Shown here: in pieces, positions 16,916 to 26,621 of the stretch
How the letters are laid out: each line of letters begins with the position of its first letter
How positions within the stretch are numbered: position 1 is the stretch's first letter
From: an uncultured Duncaniella sp.
Lineage (GTDB): Bacteria; Bacteroidota; Bacteroidia; Bacteroidales; Muribaculaceae
Assembly (NCBI GenBank): GCA_910578515.1
Contig: CAJTQR010000006.1
Coordinates: forward strand, 51,914 to 115,913
DNA: 64,000 nucleotides
Direction of reading: 5' to 3'
The notes under the pieces: generated by a model
Told to the model about the DNA's origin: nothing
The model's database searches: none
What the model saw: the letters and a program-made list of their open reading frames with translations, nothing else
Position numbers and translations under genes: made by a program

Positions 16916-19846
16916 TACGGTACAGCCAAACGTTCGGCATTTACCGGTTCGGCGTCAGTGCTCGACGCTTCCCAGATTGAAGCTGTGCAGGTTACAAACC
17001 CTGTAGACGCGCTTAAGGGTAAGGTGTCAGGTGTACAGATTAATTCCGCATCAGGTGCTCCCGGTAACTCATCACCCACTGTGTTAATCCGTGGTATCTC
17101 TTCAATCAATGCAGGTAACTCACCTCTGATTGTGCTCGATGGCACTCCTTACGATGGCGGTCTCGACAATATATCCACTCAGGACATTGAGTCAATGACT
17201 GTGCTTAAGGATGCTGCTTCAAATGCACTTTACGGTGCCCGTGGTGCAAATGGTGTGATTCTTATCACCACTAAGAAGGGTAAGCAAGGGTCAGCTCGCG
17301 TGACTCTCGATGCCAAGTGGGGTCAGAACTCTCGCGCCGTGCAGGATTACGACGTCGTAACTTCTCCTCAGGAATACATGGAACTCTACGGTCGTGCCAT
17401 CGGTAACTACCTCACCAACCCCTATGGTCCTTTCGGAATGACTGAGGCTGAGGCAATTCCCTGGGTTAACCGTCTATTCTTCGGTAACTATTATGTAACT
17501 CATGGCAACACCCGCCTCGGTGTCAGCTCTTCACTCGGATACAATGTGTTCAACATCCCCGAAGGTGAAGGTGTGCTTCTCGACGGTTACAAGTTCAATC
17601 CTAACGTAGGTATCGGTAATGTGTTTACTGCAGCCAGCGGTGACCAGTTCCTGCTCACTCCCGACAACTGGAGCGACGCTGCCTATAAGAACGCACTGCG
17701 TCAGGAATATAACCTCAGTGTGTCACAGGCTACCGACAAGGGTTCGTTCTATGCATCTGTAAGCTATCTTGACAATGAAGGTATCACAGCTAACTCTGAC
17801 TATGAGCGTCTTACCGGTCGTCTGTCAGCTGACCTCCAGGCAAAACCCTGGCTTAAGGTTGGTGGAAACATGAGCTATACCCACTATAAGTCAAGCTTCC
17901 TTGGCGATGACGGTAGCTCTTCTTCATCCGGCAATATCTTTGCTGTTAACAATGTACTCGCTCCTATCTATCCTCTCTATGTACGTGACGCCCAGGGCAA
18001 CATCATGAAGGATATGTATGGCAACACCATCTACGACTACGGTGATGGTATGGACATGGGGCTTCCCAGCCGTCCTGTATTCTCTCAGGCTAACCCCTTG
18101 TCACAGAACATTCTCGATACTCAGAAGTATGAAGGTAACGCTATGACTGCAAGCGGTTTTGCAGAAATCCGCTTCCTCCGCGACTTCAAGTTCACCACCA
18201 ACAACTCAGTGAACATGTACGAACAGCGTGAGACCAGCGTAACCAACCCCTACTACGGTCAGTATGCCTCATCAAACGGTATGGTATATAAATATCATGT
18301 ACGCCGTATCGATTATACTTACCAGCAGTTGCTGAGCTATGCACGTCAGTTTGGCGAACATAACCTGAATGTACTTTTGGGTCATGAAAACTACTGGAAC
18401 AAGTACTCTTACCTCTACGCTTCACGTACAAACATGCTCCTTCCTGGTAATGAAGAACTTGATGGCGCAGTGCTCAACAACAACAGTTCATCATACGAGA
18501 CAAGCTATAACAACGAAGGTTTCTTCGGTCGTATCAACTACGACTATGACAGCAAGTACTTCGGTAGTGTGTCTCTCCGTCGCGATGCTTCTTCCCGTTT
18601 CCATCCCGACCACCGTTGGGGTACATTCTGGTCAGCTTCTGCTGCATGGATTATCTCTAAGGAATCATTCTTCCAGGCTCCCTGGGTAGATATGTTGAAA
18701 ATCAAGGCTTCATACGGTGAACAGGGTAACGACAATATCGGTAACTTCCGTTACACCAACACTTACACCATCGTGAACTCAGGCGGCAGCCCTGCAGCGC
18801 AGCCTAACACTCTCGGTAACAAGAACATCACTTGGGAAAAGGGTGGTAACCTCAACTATGGTGTTGACTTCAGCCTCTTCAACGAACGTCTCTCAGGTAC
18901 AATTGAAGGATTCTACCGTAAGACATCCGACATGCTCTTCTCATTCCCGCTCCCCCCGAGCTATGGTTACACTTCTTACTATGACAACGTAGGTGACATG
19001 GTGAACAAGGGTTTTGAAATTGACCTCCATGGCGACATTATCCGCACCAAGGATATCACATGGTCAGCCAATGTCAACCTCACTTGGTACAAGAACAAGA
19101 TTTCACGTCTTCCCGACGAACGTAAGACCATGACTGTTGACGGTGTTGACGGTTACAGCTCTGGCAGCTACTTCTACGGTGAAGGTGAACCACTCTACAC
19201 TTTCCGCGTGAAGAAATATGCAGGTGTTGACCCCGAAACCGGTTCTTCACTCTGGTATTACAACGTGAAAGATAAGAATAACCAACCTACCGGCGAGATT
19301 AAGACTACCGATGTATACAACGATGCTGATTTCTATCTCTGCGGCACTGCACTCCCCGATGTATACGGTGGTTTCGGTACTTCAGTCAATGCTTACGGTT
19401 TTGACTTTGCAATCGACTTCACATATCAGCTTGGCGGTCAGGTATATGATGGCACATACGCAGGTTTGATGTCAAGCCCCTACAGCTCATCACGCGGTCG
19501 CGCCATGCACAAGGACCTCTTCAATGCCTGGACTCCTGAGAACAAGTCATCTGACATACCTTACATGCAGTTCGGTGACCAGTATGTGACTTCAACTTCC
19601 GACCGCTTCCTCACAAGCGCTTCTTACCTCGCATTGCAGAATATCAACTTCGGTTACACCATCCCTGCTAATCTTACCAAGAAGATGGAAATCGAAAAAA
19701 TCCGTCTCTACCTCTCATGCGACAATGTTGCAATCTGGTCAAAGCGTAAGGGTCTTGACCCCCGCCAGTCAATCACCGGTGCTGTAACTAACGCTTACTA
19801 CGCTCCTATCCGTACTATCTCAGGCGGTATTAATGTAACATTCTAA
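16598..19846 (+). CDS. SusC/RagA TonB-linked outer-membrane transporter 2
   Basis: TonB-dependent outer-membrane transporter of 1082 residues with the usual layout: signal peptide (1-20), carboxypeptidase-D regulatory-like domain, TonB-box-like D-E-V-I-T-V-A-Y-G-T, plug with V-L-K-D-A-A-S-N-A-L-Y-G-A-R-G, barrel with R-R-D-A-S-S-R-F-H-P-D-H-R-W-G, and a C-terminal aromatic residue. It shares the near-identical N-terminal cassette. Its barrel is closer to transporter 3 than to transporter 1 in several segments (for example K-A-S-Y-G-E-Q-G-N-D-N-I-G-N). It is the gene facing the only promoter in the assembled orientation, so it is the pair predicted to be expressed. SusD2 follows after 18 bases. 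Confidence 0.96.
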   Translation: MKKLFLLLVAVITFSLSVMAQNQSVKGQVVSAEGEPLVGATVLGVGTQTGTVTDIDGNFALTLPASVKKLQVSYVGMQTREVPVTAGTMKIVLENSNMLDEVITVAYGTAKRSAFTGSASVLDASQIEAVQVTNPVDALKGKVSGVQINSASGAPGNSSPTVLIRGISSINAGNSPLIVLDGTPYDGGLDNISTQDIESMTVLKDAASNALYGARGANGVILITTKKGKQGSARVTLDAKWGQNSRAVQDYDVVTSPQEYMELYGRAIGNYLTNPYGPFGMTEAEAIPWVNRLFFGNYYVTHGNTRLGVSSSLGYNVFNIPEGEGVLLDGYKFNPNVGIGNVFTAASGDQFLLTPDNWSDAAYKNALRQEYNLSVSQATDKGSFYASVSYLDNEGITANSDYERLTGRLSADLQAKPWLKVGGNMSYTHYKSSFLGDDGSSSSSGNIFAVNNVLAPIYPLYVRDAQGNIMKDMYGNTIYDYGDGMDMGLPSRPVFSQANPLSQNILDTQKYEGNAMTASGFAEIRFLRDFKFTTNNSVNMYEQRETSVTNPYYGQYASSNGMVYKYHVRRIDYTYQQLLSYARQFGEHNLNVLLGHENYWNKYSYLYASRTNMLLPGNEELDGAVLNNNSSSYETSYNNEGFFGRINYDYDSKYFGSVSLRRDASSRFHPDHRWGTFWSASAAWIISKESFFQAPWVDMLKIKASYGEQGNDNIGNFRYTNTYTIVNSGGSPAAQPNTLGNKNITWEKGGNLNYGVDFSLFNERLSGTIEGFYRKTSDMLFSFPLPPSYGYTSYYDNVGDMVNKGFEIDLHGDIIRTKDITWSANVNLTWYKNKISRLPDERKTMTVDGVDGYSSGSYFYGEGEPLYTFRVKKYAGVDPETGSSLWYYNVKDKNNQPTGEIKTTDVYNDADFYLCGTALPDVYGGFGTSVNAYGFDFAIDFTYQLGGQVYDGTYAGLMSSPYSSSRGRAMHKDLFNAWTPENKSSDIPYMQFGDQYVTSTSDRFLTSASYLALQNINFGYTIPANLTKKMEIEKIRLYLSCDNVAIWSKRKGLDPRQSITGAVTNAYYAPIRTISGGINVTF

Positions 19847-19864
19847 TTAAGCAGACAACAAGCA

Positions 19865-21496
19865 ATGAAAACAATATTCAAATCAACTCTTCTACTTGCG
19901 GTTGCTTCGGGTATGAGCTTCACTTCATGTATCGATGAAGTTTACCCCACAAGCAGCGTTTCGCAGGAACAGCTTGAGTCATCAGTGAAAGCCGGTGAGG
20001 CTATGATGTGGGCTATGTCAGGTTTCATGGTTAACTGGAACACATCAGGTGCAAGCTGGCACGGTGACTTCGGTTACTCATCAATGATGCATATCCGTGA
20101 CTGCATGACTGGAGACATGTCGCTCCTCGAAGCAGGTCTCAACTACAACCAGTGGGGTAACTATACTGAAATCGTATACCTCGGTCAGAACTATGCATCA
20201 GTTCAGCGTATCTGGAACTATTACAACAAGCAGGTCCTCGCTTGCAACAAGGCTCTCGAGTATTATCACGAAGGCGTAGAAGATGACCTCGGCAAGGGCG
20301 CACGCGCTACTGCACTTGCATTCCGTGCCATGACTTATCTCGACCTCGCCCGTTGGTATGAGTTCCTTCCCAACAACAACACTTCGGGTCTCCTCAAGAA
20401 TGGCAACGACGTGACCGGTCTTACCGTGCCCATCGTAACTGAGAAGACAACCGAGGATGAAGCCCGCAACAATCCCCGCGCCACTCACGCTGAGATGTCA
20501 GCATTCATCCTTTCTGACCTTGACTATGCAGAGCAGAATATCGGTAAGGCTTCTTATGGTACCCGCCTGCTCCCCGACCTCGCATGTGTATACGGTCTGA
20601 AAGCCCGTGTTTATATGTGGAACGAGGATTATGCAAAGGCTGCCGAATATGCAGAAAAAGCTATCCAGGCAAGTGGTCGCACTCCTCTCACCAAGGATGC
20701 TTGGACCAGCACAACTTCAGGCTTCAACACTCTTGACAACACTTCTTGGTTGTGGGGTCTTGAATTCTCAAAGGAAAATGATGCTGTAGCAACTGGTATC
20801 TGTAACTGGACTTCAATGATGAGCTGCGAGGCTGAATATGGTTACGCAGGTGTAGGTGCCGCTCCTATCATTGACGCAAGAATGTATGCACGTATCTCTG
20901 ACACCGACTTCCGTAAACTCTCTTGGATTACTCCCGGTGTTACTCCTCTGGTATATGATTTCCCCCTTATCGAGGAAAACTACAGAGGTTATTACGTGAA
21001 CAACTTCCCCTATGCATGTATCAAGTTCCGTCCCGGCGCAGGTAATGTATCTGACCCCAACGAAGGTTCATCAACTGCCGTGCCTGTGATGCGAGTTGAA
21101 GAAATGTGGTTCATCTACATGGAAGCTATCGCTCACACTAACCCCGGTCAGGGTAAGAATTTGATTGAACAGTGGATGAAGACCTACCGTGACCCTGAAT
21201 ACACTTGCGAGGTTGCTGGAACCGACGAAGTGGTTGAGGAAATCGTATTCCAGAAGCGAGTTGAGCTCTGGGGTGAAGGTCAGACCCTCTGGGACATCAA
21301 GCGTCTCAACTATTCTGTTACCCGTAACTACGAAGGTACTAACTTCTATCCCGGTTCAGACAAGAACACCATCGGTCGTCCTGCATGGATGAATATGGTA
21401 ATGGTTCAGACTGAGGGTAACAACAACAAGGCTGTTGACGGATGGAACAATCCTGACATCCCCGACAACTACACTACTGACGAAGGTGAAGTATAA
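19865..21496 (+). CDS. SusD/RagB-family nutrient-binding lipoprotein 2
   Basis: Surface lipoprotein of 543 residues, partner of transporter 2. The signal peptide ends in F-T-S-C and is followed by I-D-E-V-Y. Family features include A-L-A-F-R-A-M-T-Y-L-D-L-A-R-W-Y, G-L-K-A-R-V-Y-M-W, M-R-V-E-E-M-W-F-I-Y-M-E-A and W-G-E-G-Q-T-L-W-D-I-K-R-L near the C-terminus. More similar to SusD3 than to SusD1. Unlike the outer two operons there is no third lipoprotein gene; a terminator follows 25 bases after the stop. Substrate unknown. Confidence 0.94.
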   Translation: MKTIFKSTLLLAVASGMSFTSCIDEVYPTSSVSQEQLESSVKAGEAMMWAMSGFMVNWNTSGASWHGDFGYSSMMHIRDCMTGDMSLLEAGLNYNQWGNYTEIVYLGQNYASVQRIWNYYNKQVLACNKALEYYHEGVEDDLGKGARATALAFRAMTYLDLARWYEFLPNNNTSGLLKNGNDVTGLTVPIVTEKTTEDEARNNPRATHAEMSAFILSDLDYAEQNIGKASYGTRLLPDLACVYGLKARVYMWNEDYAKAAEYAEKAIQASGRTPLTKDAWTSTTSGFNTLDNTSWLWGLEFSKENDAVATGICNWTSMMSCEAEYGYAGVGAAPIIDARMYARISDTDFRKLSWITPGVTPLVYDFPLIEENYRGYYVNNFPYACIKFRPGAGNVSDPNEGSSTAVPVMRVEEMWFIYMEAIAHTNPGQGKNLIEQWMKTYRDPEYTCEVAGTDEVVEEIVFQKRVELWGEGQTLWDIKRLNYSVTRNYEGTNFYPGSDKNTIGRPAWMNMVMVQTEGNNNKAVDGWNNPDIPDNYTTDEGEV

Positions 21497-21520
21497 GTCT
21501 TAAAAATTATCCTATATTAA

Positions 21521-21551
21521 CGCCCGGCGAAACTACGCCGGGCGTTTTTTG
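21521..21551 (+). terminator. Terminator of the middle SusC/SusD operon
   Basis: A perfect 9-bp stem CGCCCGGCG / CGCCGGGCG with a 6-nt loop is followed by six T. It separates susC2-susD2 from site C and susC3, so read-through from the middle operon into the third should be limited. Confidence 0.93.
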
Positions 21552-21619
21552 TATCTATAGAAGTACTCCGTATTTAATAATTAGCTGAAATGTAGAAATT
21601 TATCGAAATATTCATACCT

Positions 21620-21649
21620 AACTTCCGATAATGGCGCTTATAGGAAGTT
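21620..21649 (+). repeat. Recombination-like core site C (forward)
   Basis: 30 bp, identical to site A but in the forward orientation: arms AACTTCCGATAA and TTATAGGAAGTT around TGGCGC. It lies 64 bases before the susC3 start. It is direct relative to site B and inverted relative to site A. Confidence 0.8.
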
Positions 21650-22057
21650 GCAGAGCCTGGATTATCACATATAACTACATACAAATAATTAATTCGTTTA
21701 CTAACTCTTAGGTATGAAAAAGCTGTTTCTACTACTTGTGGCAGTCATCACATTCTCCCTTAGCGTAATGGCACAGAACCAGAACGTGAAGGGTCAGGTG
21801 GTGAGCGCCGAAGGTGAGCCCCTGGTGGGCGCCACCGTGCTTGGAGTCGGCACTCAGACCGGTACGGTTACCGACATCGACGGTAACTTCGCCCTGACAC
21901 TTCCGGCTTCAGTGAAAAAACTTCAGGTATCCTATGTGGGTATGCAGACACGCGAAGTGCCTGTCACTGCGGGAACCATGAAGGATTGTGCTCGAAAACT
22001 CAAACATGCTTGATGAGGTCATAACCGTCGCTTACGGTACCGCCAAAAAATCAGCAT
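21620..22057 (+). repeat. SusC 5' cassette repeat, copy C
   Basis: A 438-bp block matching copy A (15799-16235, opposite strand) almost perfectly. It contains site C, the leader and the first ~114 codons of susC3. It is one base longer than copy A because of the extra G at about 21983-21984 that breaks the reading frame. Confidence 0.95.
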
Positions 22058-24969
22058 TCACCGGTTCTGCCACTGTGATTGACGCGGCTGAAATTGAACA
22101 GTCGCAGGTTACCAACGTGCTCAATGCTCTTCAGGGTAAGGTAGCAGGTACTCAGATTTACAACCAGTCAGGTCAGCCTGGCAGCGGTCCGGCATCAATC
22201 GTGATTCGTGGTATCTCTTCACTCAATGCAGGTAACGAGCCTCTGATTGTGCTTGATGGTGTCCCTTACGGCGGTTCGGTGACCAATATCAATAATGCCG
22301 ACATCGAGTCAATGACTGTGCTTAAGGATGCCGCATCCAATGCCCTTTACGGTGCCCGCGGTGCAAACGGTGTCATTCTTATTACAACTAAGAAGGCAAA
22401 ATCGGGTTCCAATGCTCGCGTGACTCTCGATGCCAAGTGGGGGCAGAACTCACGTGCGGTTCAGGACTACAACACCATCCAGGACCCTCGTCTTTACTAC
22501 GAGACATATTATAACTCTCTCTACAACTACTTTACCACTGAAAAGGGTATGACCCCCAACCAGGCATGGCAGACTGCTAACGACAACCTCATCAACAGCA
22601 GCGACTATGGTCTGGGATACCAGTCATTCTCATATCCAGCAGGTGAATACTTCATCGGCCGCAACGGTAAGGTGAATCCTCTCGCCACTCCCGGTCGCAT
22701 CGTAAATTACAACGGAGCTGATTATTACATCACCCCCGACGATTGGTTGGATGAGACTTACAGCAAGAGCCTCCGTCAGGAGTACAACCTCTCTGTGTCA
22801 AATTCCACACAGTCTACCAACTTCTATGCATCAGTAGGTTACCTCAAGAATGAAGGTATTATCGCCAATACAAATTACGAACGCTTCACAGGTCGTCTCT
22901 CAGCTGATACTCAGGTGAAGCCCTGGTTGAAGGTCGGAGCCAACATGGCTTATACTCACTTTGACAATAATTCAATGGCATCCGACGGTTCAGCAAGCGC
23001 TGTTAACAACCCTCTTGCCATCGCTACCTCTATCGCTCCGATTTATCCTATGTATATCCGCGATGGAAAAGGTACAATCCTTACCAACGCCGACGGTCTC
23101 ACCCGTTACGACTATGGTGATGGTCAAAATGCTGGTTTGACTCGCCCGGGCGGTGCTTCTTCCGGTTCTAACGGTGTATCTGACGTGCGTTATAACACAA
23201 GTAACTCCGAAGGTAATTCTGTGAATGCTACCGGTTTTGCTGAAATTCGTTTCCTTCGTGATTTCAAGTTTACTACTAACAATACAGTTTACGTGAGCGA
23301 AACTCGCGGTACCTCAGTGGGTAACCCTTACTTCGGTTCAAACGCTACTTCCGGCGGTTCGGTATCTAAGACTCATCAACGTTATATGACTTACACCTAC
23401 CAGCAGTTGCTCAACTGGAACCGTAAGTTTGGCAAGCATGATGTAGGTCTCCTTCTCGGTCATGAAAACTCCTGGATTAAGCAGACTTATCTCGGCGCAA
23501 GCCGTTCAAACATGTTCTCTCCCGGCAACCACGAACTTGACGGTGCTGTGATTGACAACTCAATGAGTTCCTACACTTCATCCTACGACAACGAGGGTTA
23601 CTTCTTCCGCGCTCAGTATGATTTCGATAGCAAATACTTCGCATCAGCTTCATTCCGTCGCGATGCATCCTCACGTTTCCATCCTGACCACCGTTGGGGT
23701 AACTTCTGGTCAATCGGCGGCGCTTGGATTATCTCCAAGGAGGATTGGTTCCAGGCTCCCTGGGTTGATATCTTGAAAATCAAGGCATCATACGGTGAAC
23801 AGGGTAATGACAATATCGGTAACTACCGTTACACCAACACTTACACTGTGGTCAACGTGAACGGTCAACCTTCACTCTCTGCAAGCTCTGTAAAGGGTAA
23901 TCCCAACATCACCTGGGAGAAGAACGGTAACTTCAATGCCGGTGTGGAATTCGGTTTCTTCAACAACCGTCTTAACGGTAGCATCGAAGCATTCTACCGC
24001 AAGACATCCGACATGCTCTATCAGAAGCCTCTCGCTGCTTCATCAGGTTATTCAAACCAGTGGGAAAACTTCGGTGATATGAGCAATACCGGTATCGAAA
24101 TCGACCTTCAGGGTACAGTTATCAATACCCGCGATTTCTCATGGGGCTTAAACTTCAACCTCACATGGTATAAGAACAAGGTTACCCGTCTCCCCGAAAC
24201 CAACAAGGGTAGCTATGTGGAAGGTCACTACGGTACATCTTCACGTGGTTTCTTTATCGCGGAGGGTCTCCCCATGTATACCTACTATGCAGCTAAGTAT
24301 GCTGGTGTTGACCCTGAAAATGGTAAACCCATGTTCTGGAAAAATGTATATGAGACAGATTCCGAAGGTAAAGTCGTGAATGATGCCAACGGTCATCCTA
24401 TCGTGGTTGACCGCAAGAAGGTATACTCAGACCAGGACCCTGACAAGTATCTTTGTGGTTCTGCAATCCCCAAGGCATACGGTGGTTTCGGTACAACTTT
24501 CACTTACAAAGGATTTGACCTTTCTGTAGATTTCACCTACCAGATTGGTGGTAAGATTGAGGATTCAGACTATTCATCCTACATGTCAGCACCCCGTGCC
24601 ATGAGTCAGGGTAGCGCAATCCACGCTGACGTTCTCAACGCATGGAGTCCCGAGAATCCTACCAGCTCAATCCCCCGTTTCCAGTTCGGCGACAACTTCG
24701 CTGTTTCATCTGACCAGTATTACACCGACGCGTCATATCTGAGCCTTCAGAATGTCAATTTCGGTTACACTATTCCTCAGAATATCTGCCGCAAGATGTT
24801 CCTTGACAAGGTCCGTCTCTACGTCAGCGGTGAAAACCTCTGGTTGTGGTCAAAGCGTCAGGGTCTCGATCCCCGTCAGTTTGCTCTCGGAGGCTCAGGA
24901 ATCGGCGGTGGCAACACCTATTACTCAGCTATCCGTACTATCTCAGGTGGTATTACAGTAACATTCTAA
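21714..24969 (+). pseudogene. SusC/RagA TonB-linked outer-membrane transporter 3, frameshifted at codon ~90
   Basis: The N-terminal part (21714-22013) has the shared signal peptide and regulatory domain. The remainder (frame open from 21985, first in-frame GTG at 21988, to 24969) has TonB box, plug with V-L-K-D-A-A-S-N-A-L-Y-G-A-R-G and full barrel. One extra G in the A-A-G-G at 21981-21984 throws the first part into a stop at 22011-22013; removing it would restore T-M-K-I-V-L-E-N and give 1084 residues. The downstream frame alone lacks a signal peptide and could not reach the outer membrane. Either a real off-state mutation or an assembly error in a repeat; I cannot tell which. The partner SusD3 and lipoprotein genes are intact, which favours a recent or artefactual change. 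No promoter is visible just upstream. Confidence 0.88.
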
Positions 24970-24988
24970 TTAATTCGACTTATTCACA

Positions 24989-26599
24989 ATGAAAAAGATA
25001 TTGAAACAAATAGCGGTACTTGCCGTAGCCACACCGATGCTTACGGGATGTATCGAGGAGACATTCCCGACCAGCGGTGTCACCACCGAGCAGGTTACTG
25101 AATCGTCCAAGTCGCTTGAGTCAATCGTGAAGGGTATGCCTGCGTATATGAAGCAGTACCATATATGGAGTACAAATGCCTTCGACTTCGGTTATCCCTC
25201 TGTGTTCATTGCACTGAATGTAATGACTAATGACATGATTCAACCTTACAACGGCTATCAGCACTTTATGTACTGGCAGCAGGCTCAGATAAGTCTTGAC
25301 CCTGATTACCTGCTCTCACAGATTAACTGGTATTATCTCAACTTCCAGGTGAAGGCTGCCAATGAGGTTATCGGTATGCTTGTAGAACCTAAAAGTGATG
25401 CGGAAGTAAGGTATCTTGCTGAGGCTCTGGCTTACAGAGCGTCAACCTATATCGATATGGCTCGTATTTATGAGTTCCTTCCCAACGAGACAATCAGTGG
25501 AGTGAACTCTCTTGGAAACGATGTGACAGGTCTGACCGTACCTTACGTAACTCCGGAAATGACCAGCGAGGAACTTACAAACAATCCCCGTCAACCCCAC
25601 GAAGCTATGTCGGCCAAGCTCATCGCTGACCTTACCCGTGCTGAAGAGCTCTTCCAGTCCACCAGTTCGGTCCGTGAATCAAAAGTATTCCCCGACCTCG
25701 CTGTGGTTTACGGTCTGATGGCTCGCGTATACATGTGGGACGAGAATTATCCTAAAGCTGCTGAATATGCCCGCAAGGCTATCAGTACCGGTTCATATTC
25801 ACCTTTGACTCAGAGTGAATGGTTTGATAAGTCCAATGGTTTCAATAACTCATCGTTCAACTCATGGATGTGGGCTATTCAGTATGAAAGCAACGATGAC
25901 CCGGTTGTCAGCGGTCAGAATGCCAACTGGACAAGCTTCATGAGCCCCGAATGCAATATCGGTTACAGCGGTCAGCGCGGATGTAACATGATGATTGATG
26001 CAGCGCTTTACACTTCAATCAACGATGCTGACTGGCGCAAGCTTTCATGGAAAGCTCCTACCGGGAGTGCGCTTTCAGGTCAGGAACCGTTCATTAACGC
26101 TTCAAAGGGTTCGTCAATCATGACTTATGCAGGTATTAAATTCCGTCCCGGCGGTGGTGAATTAGCCGACCGTTCAGTGACATTTGCAACTGCAATCCCC
26201 TTGATGCGTATCGAGGAAATGTATCTTATCGAAGCTGAGGCTGTGGCTCACACCAACCCCGCTCAGGGCAAGCAGCTCCTTGAGTCATTCATGCAGAATT
26301 ATCGTTATCCCACTTATTCATGCCTTGCATCTGATACTGAGGGCGTGATTGACGAATGCTTCAAGCAAAAGCGTATTGAGTTCTGGGGTGAGAATGTGAT
26401 ATTCTTTGATTACAAGCGTCTTAACAAAGGCGTGACTCGTGCTTATTCCGGTACCAACTGGCCTGCTGAGGCTCAGTTTAACACCAATGGTCGTCCCGGA
26501 TGGATGAACCTGCCTTTCGTAGAGTACGAAGGAAACTTCAACAAGGGTGTGGAAGGTTACCTTAACCCCGCAGTAGGTGATAAATTCAAACCCGCATAA
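24989..26599 (+). CDS. SusD/RagB-family nutrient-binding lipoprotein 3
   Basis: Surface lipoprotein of 536 residues with lipobox L-T-G-C followed by I-E-E-T. Family segments: A-L-A-Y-R-A-S-T-Y-I-D-M-A-R, G-L-M-A-R-V-Y-M-W, M-R-I-E-E-M-Y-L-I-E-A-E-A, and F-W-G-E-N-V-I-F-F-D-Y-K-R-L. Partner of the frameshifted transporter 3, 19 bases upstream. The intact frame suggests this operon is still useful to the cell. Substrate unknown. Confidence 0.94.
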   Translation: MKKILKQIAVLAVATPMLTGCIEETFPTSGVTTEQVTESSKSLESIVKGMPAYMKQYHIWSTNAFDFGYPSVFIALNVMTNDMIQPYNGYQHFMYWQQAQISLDPDYLLSQINWYYLNFQVKAANEVIGMLVEPKSDAEVRYLAEALAYRASTYIDMARIYEFLPNETISGVNSLGNDVTGLTVPYVTPEMTSEELTNNPRQPHEAMSAKLIADLTRAEELFQSTSSVRESKVFPDLAVVYGLMARVYMWDENYPKAAEYARKAISTGSYSPLTQSEWFDKSNGFNNSSFNSWMWAIQYESNDDPVVSGQNANWTSFMSPECNIGYSGQRGCNMMIDAALYTSINDADWRKLSWKAPTGSALSGQEPFINASKGSSIMTYAGIKFRPGGGELADRSVTFATAIPLMRIEEMYLIEAEAVAHTNPAQGKQLLESFMQNYRYPTYSCLASDTEGVIDECFKQKRIEFWGENVIFFDYKRLNKGVTRAYSGTNWPAEAQFNTNGRPGWMNLPFVEYEGNFNKGVEGYLNPAVGDKFKPA

Positions 26600-26621
26600 G
26601 TAACCGTTCAAAGACTATAAA

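Noticed and set aside
21521..21551. Palindrome after susD2 as a fourth recombination site
   Set aside because: It is GC-rich with a following T run and no similarity to the 30-bp sites; it is an intrinsic terminator.
21988..24969. Treating the large susC3 frame with a GTG start as an independent intact gene
   Set aside because: It would lack the signal peptide and regulatory domain, both of which are encoded just upstream in another frame; a one-base frameshift explains the layout better.
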